From Stenopsyche tienmushanensis (Eukaryota; Arthropoda; Insecta; Trichoptera; Stenopsychidae): 64,000 nucleotides of DNA. Of this stretch, positions 35,817 through 48,627 are shown one piece after another; the stretch's first letter is position 1; each line of letters opens with the position of its first letter. The notes beneath the pieces are model-generated. The model did not search any database and had not been told where the DNA came from. It saw only the letters and a program-made list of their open reading frames with translations. The translations under genes were made by a program, and so were the position numbers. Where the stretch lies: positions 558,001 to 622,000 of the forward strand of contig WACJ01000189.1 of assembly GCA_008973525.1 (NCBI GenBank), given 5' to 3'.

Positions 35817-36130
35817 TTTGCTGTTTAAAATGGATTTAAACGATAATTTTATTGATCGGACGACCGCAATCCCTTGCCACAATTAGAAATCACCATTGGA
35901 AACTATCGGATATCTTATCGGACGAGTACAAACTCCAAACTTGCCGATGCCTGATCGAAATTTTAAAATTAAAAAAAAAACACTGAGCAATCGGCGATTT
36001 ACACGACGTCAACCGTTGACTTCAAAATCTGCCGATAGATAAACCGCGGCTCGTTGACAACTCGTCGCAAATTTTCATCGTTCTTGGCCATCATAGTCCA
36101 TATTTCAACCAGTAATTATTTTTTATTATT
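35662..36130 (-). repeat. Duplicated block: promoter/5' region plus exon 1 of RhoGAP gene (copy 2)
   Basis: This is the partner of 625-1170. The exon inside (35767-35816) has the same length, the same ATG and the same GTAAG donor. It differs at about 13 of its 50 bases, most of them changing the amino acid. The upstream CpG phrase AAACCGCGGCTCGTTGACAA is shared. This copy is correctly placed and phased to serve the RhoGAP gene to its left. Confidence 0.7.
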
Positions 36131-37411
36131 TCAATGATTCACTTAATTTATCATAAAAAAATTATTGCATTAAAAATATCAATAAAATATTGATGGTTCA
36201 ACTACTACTATGTATGTGTGTAGCATGAAGCAACCACTACATTCGCAGCAAGCCTATTTTATTATATATTATACAATACATTATTTTAACCATTGGCCAC
36301 CTGATTAGTACGTCGACCTTGCCCAACAATATGGAGCATGATGAACCTTACCAGTTCAGATCCAAGAAGCTTTAGGAACATAACAAAGACAAGAAGAAAC
36401 GTCAAACGAAAAAACATCAAATAGATTGAGGAGAAGCATATGAAAAACTTCACTTTGCAACGTTAACATCATTGTCTTCCGTTGCATTCTATATCGTTTT
36501 TAAATTGCCGAACTGAGAGGTTCAATCTGAAATAGGAAATCTGAAATTCGCTCGGATAAGTTGCATATGGACGGGGAGACACTCTCAGTTGATGTAAGAG
36601 CAAATTCTTAATGCACTTAAGCGTCACGTATGTCTTCACCATAGTCCGGCATTGCCTAGCAAGGAAAGGAGGAACTAGACTCTTTGCACTCCAGAAAACC
36701 CTTTCCAGTAGAATCAAAAAGGTCGTCTAGAGTAGGTTTCCACTGTCTTCCGAAGAAAACCACTCAGACTTTATAAACCTCCCACACTCACTATCGAGAC
36801 GGTCGCGATTTGTTTATGCCTACACTATGATGACATTGAGCATATTTAGCAATAAACAACAAAGATAAAATTATTTGCAATTTTCTAGCTTACATAACGA
36901 ATTTCGATGCGATGAATTAAACTACAAGCTTATTTCAGTAATCGATAAGATACGGTGCCCGAAAGGATTATTCTGTTTTTGTCAAATATTAAACGCATAT
37001 TTGAAACATGCATTAAAAGTAAAACAAAACATGTGTTTCTTAAACCGCGTCTCAAATCAAATTAATTGTTAAAGGGCAAATTTTAAAATTTATAATACTT
37101 TCCTGCTATATAACAAGAAACAACGTTTATTATTTATTTATTTGATCAGGGTTCTTTTCAATCACGCGATAAAATACACTCAGTAAAACCTGAAAACAAA
37201 CTTATTTCAGTGGAATTAATGAATTCGATTTTTTAAAAGTATGGGATGTTTGGTTATTTTCTTTTTAACCCTTAACCCCTTAAAGAGATAAGATACAAAA
37301 TTGTGTCCGTATTCCAGTGATTCAGAAAAAGCATTCTTGCACCGGAGAGTTTCTTGCACGTTGAGTTTGGAGAGAAACAGAGACGGAAAGAGTATCTTGC
37401 TTACATCATAT

Positions 37412-37740
37412 CAGCGGTTCTTAAACAGGTGTCCGCGGACCCCTGGGGGTCCGCGAAGCCATTTCCGGGGGTCCGCGAAGATATAAAAAAAACATTTATC
37501 TGGCGTCGAACAAGATATTTTCGTGAAATTATTTACAGAAAACATTATAAGAAGATCTATTTTGGCCAGGAAATGTTTGTTTGCATGAAAAATTAAGTCA
37601 GAAAGGTTGGGATGAGGTTGACCAAAAAAAAAATTGTTCAAAAGGGGGTCCGCGAGAAAAAATTTGCTCAAGAGGGGGTCCGCGAAGGAAATTTTGCTCC
37701 AAAAGGGGGTCCGCGGACTACATAAGTTTAAGAAGCGCTG
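37412..37740 (+). mobile_element. hAT-type MITE (CAGCGGTTCTTAAAC family), 329 bp
   Basis: Inverted ends CAGCGGTTCTTAAAC and GTTTAAGAAGCGCTG are flanked by CATCATAT (37404-37411) and CATCATAC (37741-37748), an eight-base target duplication with one difference. The interior has repeated GGGGGTCCGCG motifs at both ends, which are sub-terminal repeats as often seen in hAT elements. It is non-coding. Confidence 0.88.
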
Positions 37741-37760
37741 CATCATACGATTGTATATAC

Positions 37761-37953
37761 CAGGGGTGGCCAACCCGCGGCCCGCGGGCCCGCAAGATTT
37801 ATTACACTTTTACAAAATATATTTTTTCACTTCAAAAAAATGTCTATAGTGTATCTAAATCTAAAATGGGGATATATAATTTTATATGCGGCCCACGGAG
37901 CTATGATGAATTTCCAAAGTGGCCCGCAAGATCATTTGGATTGGCCACCCCTG
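37761..37953 (+). mobile_element. hAT-type MITE (CAGGGGTGGCCAA family), 193 bp
   Basis: Ends CAGGGGTGGCCAA and TTGGCCACCCCTG are perfect inverted repeats. GTATATAC (37753-37760) and GTATAGAC (37954-37961) form an eight-base target duplication with one difference. Sub-terminal GCGGCCCGCGGGCC and GGCCCGC blocks are typical of this kind of hAT element. It is inserted twelve bases from the first hAT-flanking duplication, within the same TTAA MITE. Confidence 0.9.
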
Positions 37954-38314
37954 GTATAGACCATCAACCCAAATTTATCGACTAATAATATGTGAATGAT
38001 ACAACGAATCGATTCCAAATGTATTGTTTAAGTTTACTTGAAGAAATTACCGAATATTGTGTGCTATTGACAGTGTTTATTTATTTATGTACAAACTTCA
38101 TACACGCTGCGACGATCCTGACAGATAAGTGGATTTGTACGGATGATAAGTGGCGGACATACAAATATAGCATCTAAATCAAACAAAAGATGGGAAGATA
38201 GCAAATAAACTTCAGTTTATCAAAATGTATCCTAGCATCGGGTATATAAAGGGTTAAATTGCATTTTTCAAATTAAATTATTAGCGTCATTTAAAAACAT
38301 TTTTTTCAATTAAA

Positions 38315-38475
38315 TCTAATAACTTCCTGAATTATTTAATGCCCATAAAAAATATGTCGGTTCTACGGCGATTAGATAGAATCTCGTATGGCTGATTTCG
38401 AGATTTATCTCCATTTAATAGACTGATTATAAATTTGATTCGGTGTCTGATTAATCTTTATCAATTAAGACCATA
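38315..38475. repeat. Dispersed repeat, copy 2 (pair with 5800-5960)
   Basis: It aligns with 5800-5960 through CTTCCTGAATTATTTAA, GCGATTAGAT and TCTCCATTTAATAGA. Class unknown. Confidence 0.6.
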
Positions 38476-38539
38476 ATGAAAATTTTGTTGAGCCAATGAT
38501 ATCTTAACATACTGCTAGTTTGTTATAATGGATGTAACT

Positions 38540-38601
38540 AATTTGATTATGTCGCGTACAAATGCGACTCGCCGGTGAGTCGCTGGCATTTAAAAGGTTA
38601 A
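38540..38601. mobile_element. Possible end of another TTAA element
   Basis: Reading the minus strand from 38601 gives TTAACCTTTTAAATGCCAGC followed by a hairpin, GCGACTC/GAGTCGC, at 38564-38583. It resembles piggyBac-type termini, but the other end was not found. Confidence 0.3.
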
Positions 38602-39473
38602 ATCAAACCACATTGAATTAAATTTATCTTGATAAATAGATCTTCTACTAATATTACTTCTACTTCACTACCACGTAAACTCAAATGATAAAACAGAGGG
38701 CTTCTTTATCATTGACGTTTTATTTGAGTACCTTAAAATAACACAGATGGCGCTATATATTTGAAAACTAATATATAATATTTAAAAATAAATTTTGTTC
38801 AAAATTATAAATAAAATATGTTGCCTGTGTAAATTTTAATAATTATTTTTTTAAATAATTTTATTGATAAAAAGTTCATTGCATTAACACTAAAATGATG
38901 CATTAAAATATATCCAAATTATATTTTTGCAAAACCCGGTTGGCTCTGCATTTTTAAGTATTAAATTGGCTTCAGCATCCATAACAAACCGAAGATCTTT
39001 GGATAATAATCGGCAATGTGAAGACTCTCTCGTACGAAACGCGACCACAGCGATATAACGAAATCCCAAAAATGGTCAAGGAACGGGAGGACTAGTTTCT
39101 GCTCGGCTAAAATGGAACAACTATTAGGGTGGGTATATCTGATGTCGGCTTTTTTGTATCGGCCTTTGGAAATATACCAGTCGAAGTTGCTATCTGGTAT
39201 TCTGGTCGCGTGCTCGACTACCTATCGAGTTCCATTTTCAGACAAAATAAAAAATATTTTCTCGGTTCTTTTATAGAAATACACCTGGTCTATCGGACGT
39301 TATTTCTACTAGACATCTATGATTTTCAAAGAAGCATATTTAAGCATCATCTTTAAATAATATTTGTTTGCATATCAATGCATTTATGCAATGAATGCAT
39401 CCAATAAAATATGCAAAAAAAAAAAAACACTTTTTCAATACATTATCAATTTTATTCATAAAATACGTATTTA

Positions 39474-39777
39474 TTAACCCCTAAGAGCATTCTTACACGT
39501 TGAGCTCAGAGACAGAGACAGAGAGAGTATCTTGCGTACATCGTACGATTGTATAGATCGTTAACCCAAATTTATCGACTAATAATGAAATGTGAATGAT
39601 ATAATGAATCGATTTTAAATATATTGTTTATGTTTACTTAAAGAAATGACCGAACATTGTGTGTTATCGACAGCATTTATTTATTTATGTACAAGCTTCA
39701 TACATGCTACGACGGTCGTGTCAAATAAATGGATTTGTGCGGAGGTTTAAAAATCAGCTTACTACTCAAAGGGTTGA
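39474..39777 (-). mobile_element. piggyBac-like TTAA MITE, copy E
   Basis: Reverse orientation. The right end is CTTACTACTCAAAGGG followed by TTGA (decayed TTAA) at 39774-39777. The left end has TTAA at 39474-39477 and then a deletion of the terminal segment. The body from GAGCATTCTTACACGTTGAG on matches copies D and F. Confidence 0.7.
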
Positions 39778-40554
39778 ATCATAAAAGTCATAATAATCAT
39801 ATTTTCGATTTAATCAATATAGCAATAATTAATTGAATCTAAATGTATAAAGGCAAAGACTTTACAAAAGTCATGAAATTATAGAATTCCTTGCAAATGC
39901 TTCGTTTTATATATTTGTATATCTGTTGCTTAATTTATTAATTTCGTATTATTCGTGAATTTACAGAAATACGTACTTAGAGAATTTTGCTTTAATGTTT
40001 GAAAACCTAAACGTATTGAATTATTATATTTTCAAAAAGCCATCTCTATTCAATTTTACATCCATTTTTATTAAATCTTCGGTCTTTTCCCTTCAAAACA
40101 ACCCCTCATTAACACATTTGCACCTCCGTGTTTAACTGTAAGCACTGTACACACGTCTGAAGCACGATCCGATTTTGTTCAGCAAAAAAAGGGTCTTCAC
40201 TTTGAACCAAAAAAATCAAATTTGGATATTTCGTCCATAAAATATTTTTCGAACCAGTAATTGACCATTTTTTTAATTTTTGGACCCAGAACAGTCTTAG
40301 AATTTTGTTTAACATTGGTTTCTTCGTTTCTTTAATTTCATAAAGTCCATTGAATTCAAACGGCTTTTTACTGTAGACACCCACACATTAGATAATCTGG
40401 TTTTATTCAATTTTGCGACAAATTAAAGGGTTATCCTTAGTATCAGTGATAGATTTTGGGCGGAGATAGATTTTAGTCTCTTGGTGTCTTGTAATGGTAT
40501 AATGCACCACTTTATTTTGTCCAATTCAAAGCGGACCGTATACTTCTTTTTTTC

Positions 40555-40690
40555 TTTTTCGCAACAATCGCGCCTTCTGCGGAGGTTAAATACGAATTTC
40601 CGTCGCATATACTGCGAGTTCGTCTCGGGGCTGCGGAGCCCCATTGGTGATGAAGAGCGTGCGGAGCCCCATTGGCGATGAATGCAACAG
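40555..40690. repeat. GC-rich patch with short tandem duplication
   Basis: GCGGAGCCCCATTGG followed by (T/C)GATGA occurs twice within 45 bases (about 40630-40680) in an otherwise AT-rich region. No gene was recognised. Confidence 0.45.
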
Positions 40691-43600
40691 TATATTATAT
40701 TTAGACAATCTATGATAGTAAATAATTGTGACAATGTGCAGAAAAGTTGGATTCCTAAAGGTTCTCTTCGCTGATTTTTAGCTGGCCTTGGCTATATTCT
40801 AAGGAAGAGATTTATCGCCATCGCAATCTCGCAGCTGAGTTCTTTCCGTTTGAAGTTGTAAATAAATATCTTAGATAAATTAGCCATTTTATTTCTTTTC
40901 GTGTCCATTTTCTTCCACCTTAGCTGTATTTGTATAAATTTTAATCGAAAATAAAAAGGGTTTTTTTTAAATATATTTTTCGATATATATTTGAGAAACT
41001 ATACAGGGGGAGTATGTATAGTCAAATTGCAAATTTGGCAACTTGAAAGGGTAGCCCGCGGTAATTCGCTGACGAAGGAAGTGGAACCGCAAAAAATCGA
41101 AGTTGAGCCTTCGTCGAGGTCGTATGCTGGAAGCAGCGAAATGAGCTGACCCATGAAATATTCATTGGCTTATCGAAAGAAATCGCTCTCAGATTGATGA
41201 TACCGAAAGTGCAAAAAGTCTAAAAAGCAATCTCAATTACCATGAAGCGAGGAGGAAGACGCCAAATGAAAAATAACAGCCAACATTCTTGAAGGTATCA
41301 CTTCTTCTTATTGTTTCTGCACTTTGTCAATCATTCAGCATTTTAAAAGCGTATTATGAAGAGATGGATTTAAAACGTGTATTTTTGGTGACCTTCATTT
41401 TTGTAGAAAAAGAGGTAATCGTTCATCAAACACGACAACGGACGTTCATCATGTTTCGACAATTTTGGAGATAATGTGTATATGTTGGACAGCTTTATGT
41501 TTGATTCATTGGCAAACAGTTGAAGAAACATTATTTTTTTTTCATTTAAATCAGCTGCAGCTTGCCGAATAAATTTCAAGTTTTTTTTGCTATGCGACAT
41601 TACCATGACACGATATGCATATGCAAATGTATTTTTTAACGAACAAAAATTAAAAGAAACCCATTTGGATTACCTTCACTTCTGCTTCTGGTAAGAAAGC
41701 CAAATTAATTATCCTATTGCCTCGTAAATCTTACTTCAAGGATTTTAAATAATTTCACAAATTAATTCTTCATTAGTCTAAACAATTAAAGTAAGAAGTA
41801 TAACCAAATAAAATGTCGTTTTTCTTACTTTAACAATTTTTGTTTGTTCCTTTGTAACTATCACCTGTACATTATCGTATCATTTAGTTGACATCGGTGT
41901 TCTTCATAAGATATTTTCCCCGATATAGTGAATTTTTAGATAGCATATGGAATAAAGTTATTTGAGTAGGATTTATACGTAAATTGCAAAATTATTAATA
42001 TTCTTTGACCTTATTTTAATTATTATTGCAAATCACTCAAAGGTAGCACTGTTCGATTTCAACATATCAATCAACTCATTGCTTACTTTTTCAGAAGCAG
42101 ATAATCAGAATAAACCTGCATCAAGACGATTGGTCGGAAATTTTAATATTATACTTTCAATCTCCCAAATAGGGTACCAATCTGAATTAATTGCATACGT
42201 TTCGACCGTACAGAAAATAATTGTGATTTTTTTATCGTGTGATATCTAGAAGCAAGATGACTCTATTTGTTATAAATAAAAATTAGCCTTATCGATAAAA
42301 AAAACAATTGCATCTATCTACGGAAGATATTTTTAAAAAAATGCAAAATTTCATTTCCAAAACTAGAACATTTTACATTTTATTCAACGTCTTTGTTAGC
42401 GATTTCGACTTCACAACTATGACACTTCTAGATCACGTTATGAAAATATTTAGAACATATACATATATTTTCAGAGAATGAAACTTGCTACCTCCAGTGC
42501 ATAAACAAACAAAATAAACACTTTTCGTCCAATACCAATTGTGGCTTGCTCCTAAACTTTTAAGTATACAATATGTGAGTCGAGAACGCCTCTCTGAACA
42601 AATAAACACCAACATAGCACCTTACTTTATAACAACAGAAATATACAAAAAATGGTATCGAACGTGTCAAAGTATCTAAAGTATACATAACCATTCTATA
42701 ATATGCGTTAAACATACAAACGCCATTGTAAAATGGCGGCAAACGATTTTTTGAGACAAAAACCTTAAAAACTACTCGAAACAAAGTGGCTTAATTTAAA
42801 AGCACATACAATGGTTTAAACCAGGAAGGACTATTAATGGTAAAGGATCTTATAAAAATTTAAGACTTCATTATTTCAGACTTCATTTTGCGTTCAGAAT
42901 GAATGCCGGTGAACGTCGTAAGGAACATTTAGTCAATATAATATGATTTATAGGATTGGCTCGCTTAGGTCTTCATTGTTTAACAAAAACCTTCTATATT
43001 CACGTTTTAATCTTTTTTCTAGATCATAGTTTACAAAGAGTCTGCCTTTTAGCCTGCATGTCCTGAAAGCTTATTCAACCTGTTCTTCGACTGGATAATT
43101 GGGATGCACATTCAACTTTCCTTATAGTTAGCTAGACAGATAGTTGAAAGCTACAGTTCTATGGCCATATTTAGCTCCTTGTGAATAAAGTTATTTGTTA
43201 CAAACCAAGGATCGCCGACTATTGCACGCTGGACTTTAGACTGGAGTGCTGGAGAATGTCAATATTGGAAGTCAATCAAGGAACTCCAGAGCTATATTTT
43301 GTACGTCCATTTTGACTTTAAGATGATTTTGTACAACGAACGAACTTTTTAATATATACTAAAAAAATCAATGTGCAGAATATGATATTTTTGTTAGCTT
43401 TCGGAAAATATGGGATATTAAGATTCAAAAATAAATGTTAAAGATACCAAGAAGAATGATTTTATTAGTTAGTCCTCGATATTGTTCTCTAAATATTTTT
43501 ACGAATAACAATATTTTCTGCTGAATGTCTTATTTGTTTCAGTGGATCTGCTATACAAATTTAAAACATTCAGAGTAAAATAAGCTTTTAAAGTTCTATT

Positions 43601-45108
43601 GTCTCGCCACAGAATTTATAACGCTTTAACATGTGGACAATAAAGCAGCACCGTCGCAGCCTCCATCAATCCAAGACCAATCCATTGTCTCGTTCTTGTG
43701 ATGTTTTAAGCCAAGATTGCAATCAGCATCCAATTTGTGTACAGGACCAGGGTCCGAAAAACCGTAACGGAAACAGATAAAAATCTGCCATACAAATGAT
43801 CTTAATTGGCCACAACACGAGATCAACGTTTGCGATAGGCTACTCTAGAACGATTTGTACCTTCAGGTTGATAGGTTCTGTTATATCTGACAGGATAATT
43901 ACTATTATTTGACATATAAAATGGCAATGCGTAAAACTATTAAGAACAAGATCATCCAGTCCTCAGTGAGATGAAATAGCTTATCTTATTTAAATCCAGT
44001 TGTCCGATTGCAGATGTTCCAAAACACCTTCTATCCAACCACTAACTGTATTCGTATTGTTGATCAGCACTTTTGGGTATCAAGACTTTTTATGACTTCT
44101 TCACCTCAATCTTAGACCTAATTTAAATGGCTTATCAAAATTACGTTAAAGAAATTTGCTCGTTTATTAAATCCAAATTCCACATTTAGAAGTAAATCAT
44201 TGCAAATTTATGAAATTATATCGACTGATTTCGCATTTATATTTCGTTTATTAATGGTCATTGGTTACCCGCATGAGCAAATTGTCCCACGATACCAATG
44301 CTGGTATTCATATTTATAATTGAGCTGCAAAATGTTGCAAAACGAAAGATACGCACACGGGAAGAATACCATTTCAATGCAATACTCTTAAAATTGTAGC
44401 AATTCTGTGGTTCCTTATATATCTGGACAAATAACATTAATAACTTGTAAGAAGCCGTAAGAAGCTAAACCTTTTTCCATTATATTATAGTTTGATTATC
44501 TGGCAATGCAATTTTTATTTTTCATAGATGAAAACACAAATAAGGCCACGAAGTGATGCTCTTCTTCTCTATTAAATTTAGCTTTAATTTCTTCATCGGC
44601 ATTTTTGTAAGATTTCCATACATTTTTGCAAGACATGTGAATGTTTAACGCAGCAACATAAAAATACGGATGGTAAATTCATAAAATAAGTATTCATAAT
44701 TTAAAAGTAATAAAAATGTTTGTAATTTGATATTTTCCAGAGGCGCATATAGTTTAAAATGTCCTTTCCCTTCAATAAACCACCCGTGGAAATACAATTT
44801 CTTGCATTTATATCTAATATCCTACATCTGTAAGATGTCACTTCAAATATAATTCATGTATGATTTTTGATATGATTTTGTGTATTTTAATATATTTCCA
44901 TTGGTCTTTCATATCTAAATAAGTACATACGTGTCTTATTATATTAGGAAATACATTTTAGACATTAAGACAAAACTTTAAGCGATATCATCTTAAATAA
45001 ACAATGCTATGGTTTTGTTCGCCTAACTAAGAAACTCGCTACAAGAATTGAATAAGCCCTATTTGTTTATTCTGTATGAATATTCATTATTATTGTTTGC
45101 TTGGTCCT

Positions 45109-45390
45109 TTATTTAATACGTGTACATCCCTCGGGCATTCCGATAAACTTCTTTTGATCGGGACTTAATCCTGGACATTTATGAATGTTGAAGGCCTCGC
45201 CGTCGATCGGATTGTTTAAAAATAACATTTACAAGTATAAGAACTCGTGTTTGTCCCCGACCTTTTTTGGGGTGTCGTATTTGACACGGCGTCTCGCTGC
45301 TTCTTTTATGGCAGCCATATTTAAGAAAAATATTTGTTTTCTCACCTCAAATGTGAAGTCTTGAGCACGGAATCGCTGGAGGCTCCTTTT
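45109..45390 (-). pseudogene. Unrecognised coding-like patch, one in-frame stop
   Basis: On the minus strand one frame is open from 45390 to a stop at 45109-45111, except for a TAA at 45229-45231. It reads FRAQDFTFEVRKQIFFLN, MAAIKEAARRRVKYDTPKK and, after the stop, NNPIDGEAFNIHKCPGLS then KFIGMPEGCTRIK. The patch is much richer in CpG than its neighbours and ends in an AATAAA that overlaps the stop, like the end of a transcript. I do not recognise the family. It could be a retrocopy with a nonsense mutation, a real gene with a mis-seen structure (a GTGAGA donor-like site lies after FTFE), or part of an unknown mobile element. Confidence 0.35.
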
Positions 45391-45401
45391 TTATCGTTTA
45401 A

Positions 45402-45445
45402 TAGCACCGTAGGTGCTAAAAGTCGTCCACCATTTTAAAATGGTG
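45402..45445. repeat. Two adjacent perfect palindromes
   Basis: TAGCACCGTAGGTGCTA (45402-45418) and the 18-base CACCATTTTAAAATGGTG (45428-45445) sit side by side just upstream of the coding-like patch at 45109-45390, on its 5' side. They could be protein-binding sites or the end of an element. Confidence 0.55.
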
Positions 45446-46095
45446 TGTATCAATTTTATTATAATAAATTAATATAAACAATAAAGGTGCTATGCAGACG
45501 ATAAACATTTTATGGTGAGAAAAGGACCTGTTTGGGTTTTCGGAATTTATTGAGCAAATGTTTGCAAATAATAGAAATTTTTTCGGACCACTTAAATTTG
45601 TTTCTGTTTCTGCCTTGTTGGACCAAAAAGTAATCGATTTTTATATGCAAAAAGTATTAAATATAGAATGTTGATATTTAATGTATTGACTAGGAAATCT
45701 TTAATGAACATAAACATATTTTTTAAAGTTTGACAAAATATGGTAGTGGGAGTTGTGAGACCCACATATGTCACTACGAAAGCGATGACATTCTTCACCA
45801 CGGAAATCCTATGTCCTGGACAAGTGATTTGTAGCAAAAAAATTATAAATATTTTTACTTTGTATAATATCGTATATAGTTTGACCTATAATTAAAAAGA
45901 AATTTTAGAAAATAAAAAAAATGTAAGCGATCGAAGAAAATTATGTGTTTTTACCTACATTTTTTGTTCATTCAATAAAAATATTTGAATATTTTCTGAT
46001 AATTATAAGTCAAACGATGAAGACGTTTATTATACATATGTCTGCCAAATTTTATAAAAAATGCTTATTTAGGGCGTGTGAAAACACTTCCGTAA

Positions 46096-46203
46096 GCTTG
46101 GAAAAAGTAGTTTCGAGAAAAACACATTTAAAGTTTCTCTTCTCCTCAGCTTCTCCTCGTCGGCCTATAACTTTGTGAATTTCATTTGTATCGACTTAAA
46201 ATT
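46096..46203. repeat. Dispersed repeat, copy 1 (pair with 58788-58912)
   Basis: TAGTTTCGAGAAAAA, CTCTCCTCAGCTTC-type and ACTTCTCCTCGTCGG-type phrases recur in the same orientation at 58788-58912, which has a short extra segment. The ending ATCGACTTRAAAT is shared. Class unknown. Confidence 0.6.
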
Positions 46204-48131
46204 TACTGATATTATGTATTCTTAATTCTTTCTGATACACAAAGAAAAAAATATTAACCAAAAAAGCAGAAACATCCCTTAATAAATTTTAATGTATTGT
46301 TCGATACATCACTCTTTGACTCGGATGATGGGGTTGTTTATGGTGATGAATATATTGCACACTCTCTTTTATTGAACATTTCGACCTACGAAGTGCTGTA
46401 AACTATGAAATAAAGCGATCGAAGTAGTCTTGATTTTTATCATAGCAGTAATATGTTGTTAACAATTAGAAAAATATTGAACAATATCAGTTTTACTCAA
46501 TAACAAAAAATATAATATTTCATCAAAATTATGCTTTATTCGTTGAATATCTCACCTCTTGATTATTATTCAAGCCTTTGTGATATTGTAGAAATTGCCT
46601 GAATAGTAGCAAAAATTAAATATTGTAAATGATTCCGGCTCCTTTAATACATAGAAATTCTCTCCGACGCTATTGATTTCCATTTAAATGCCAGTTTCCA
46701 GAGGGCTTAAGATTTTATTTCAGATAAGCTTTGCTAATATGTACGCCAAAAAAAATCCGACTTATAGTTTTATACCTAAATTCTTCAAATAGCTTCATTT
46801 CCTAGAGCGCTATTGTGAAATGCAGGTAATTAGGACGAAACGAATAAAAAAAGGGCATAAGAATAGCAAAAAAAAAGTGAGCAAACAAGTGGATGACTTT
46901 TCATTTTTGTAAGCATTAGACATTAGCTTGTATTTTTCGTTTTTTTGTCCAATTCTTCAATAAAAAATACCACCATATGAGTATCTATTTTATGATTGAA
47001 CGATAATGTGCTTTATGAAATTATAGTAATGCCATGATCAGTTTCCCATACGCTTAAACGTGATGCTTTCAAGTACGTTAATTTACTGTTTTCGTAGGTA
47101 TTAGTTACAGATATTGTCCGCGGACATGTAATATCCGCTTAAAAAATACAAGCAACGTTGTTTCTATTATGCTATTTGATTAGAATTTGAGACGTTATAT
47201 CGATGATAGTCTTTGTGACGACGTAAGAACAGGACGGCGTAAAAGGTATGAGGCCAATTACACAGGTACTGGGAACGGTCAACAAAGAGACTCCTAAAAG
47301 CTCAACCTGCAATTAGACACAATTTTGTAAAACGATTTCCTTTTATTGCCTCTATTTATGTCGGTCACTTTTAAAAGGACCTCGACGCTTTACAAAAGGG
47401 AGGCGTGCCATTTTTTTTTTCTTTGACGCTATCCGAAACCACTTATTCTGGATAATTTTCAATGAAAATTGACCTAAAGACTACCCTCGCTAAAGTGATA
47501 TGAATTGCTGTGTCATTATTTGGCAAATACTCAATTTTAGATGGTTCCGACGTTATGGATTCTGGAAATGTAATATTTCACTAAATGCCGTTGAAAAGCG
47601 TAAAAAGATCACGTTGGGGCAATTTAACGAATGTAATTAATTTGATCAAGTTAGACTTAATAGAGGTTAACTGAGTCAATCTTAGATTTCCTGGTGTTAC
47701 TGGAACAATCAAGCACACAAAAATGACTAATATAATTTTTGTCCAAAAATACAATACGCATTATGTACGTAAATATATTTTTTGAATCCAGTCCCTGGCC
47801 CCATTCTTCGGAGTGATTTTAATGTATCGAATAAAACATAAAAAATCAACTTTATATAGAAGCCTTTTGCATGCTGCGAACAACTGGTTTTATGCACGCT
47901 TAATTCAATTAAACCAGATCGGTGTGCCTCAAATAACATACACTTATAACAATGCAATATCATCAACTAAACAAAAATGGCTTTCATATTATTGAATCGA
48001 TTGTAAATCATGTGAAAATAAATATTTTTTAAGTATATATTACTCCTGACCTGTTTATCTTAAAAGAAAAAGTTTGAATGCAAAAAATCCCACGAACTTA
48101 TTGAGTGATACATCATGTTAGACGGTAATTT

Positions 48132-48493
48132 TTAACGTTTTGAGGAGTACAGTCGCGTATTTGCGATCGAACCCCAGCTATGCAAAAAGAGAATTCTTGC
48201 ACGTCAAGTTTGGAGAGAGAGACGGAGAAAGTGTCTTGATTGCATCGTACGATTGTATAGACCAATAACCCAAATTTATCGACTAAATAATGATTGTATT
48301 GTTTATGTTTATGCGAAAAAATGATCGAAGATAATGTACTATCAACAGTGTTTATTTATTGATATACAAGATTTATACACGCTGCGCGGTCCTGAGAGAT
48401 AAGTATATTTATAGAGACGATAAGTGGCGGACAGACAAATATAGCATCTACGTTTAAGTTATTTTAAAATTAACTTACTACTCAAAGGGTTAA
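48132..48493 (-). mobile_element. piggyBac-like TTAA MITE, copy F (intact ends)
   Basis: TTAA at both ends (48132-48135, 48490-48493). The left terminus CGTTTTGAGGAGTACAG and the right terminus CTTACTACTCAAAGGG are imperfect inverted repeats. At 362 bp without interruptions it is the best reference copy of the family in this window. Confidence 0.8.
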
Positions 48494-48627
48494 TTATGGC
48501 ACTTTTACATTTAAGACCCACAATGTTGTACGCCTAAAAAAACTGTACTGCTAGCGATTTTCTGTTTCAATGATATTACGATAGATATTTGAGGTTGGTA
48601 GTATTTTGGACATTTTTGGAGAAAAAT

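Larger units (their letters stand above)
37272..38257 (-). mobile_element. piggyBac-like TTAA MITE, copy D, carrying two nested hAT MITEs
   Basis: The family body is present in reverse orientation. The left part is 37310-37411. The middle resumes at 37741-37760, and the right part starts at 37954 and includes AAGTGGCGGACATACAAATA. TTAA is found at 37272-37275 and 38254-38257, the latter next to AAAGGG. Without the two insertions the sequence lines up with copies E and F through the phrase TACATCGTACGATTGTATAGA. Outer ends are diverged. Confidence 0.75.

Noticed and set aside
37301..37985. Several overlapping frames of 61-134 codons
   Set aside because: They run through MITE boundaries and GGGGGTCCGCG repeats and are repeat-derived, not genes.
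43626..43826. GC-richer patch, open on both strands, with cysteines
   Set aside because: An acceptor-like site precedes it on the plus strand, but the frame is only about 47 codons, ends without a donor, and matches nothing I know. It is not strong enough to call.
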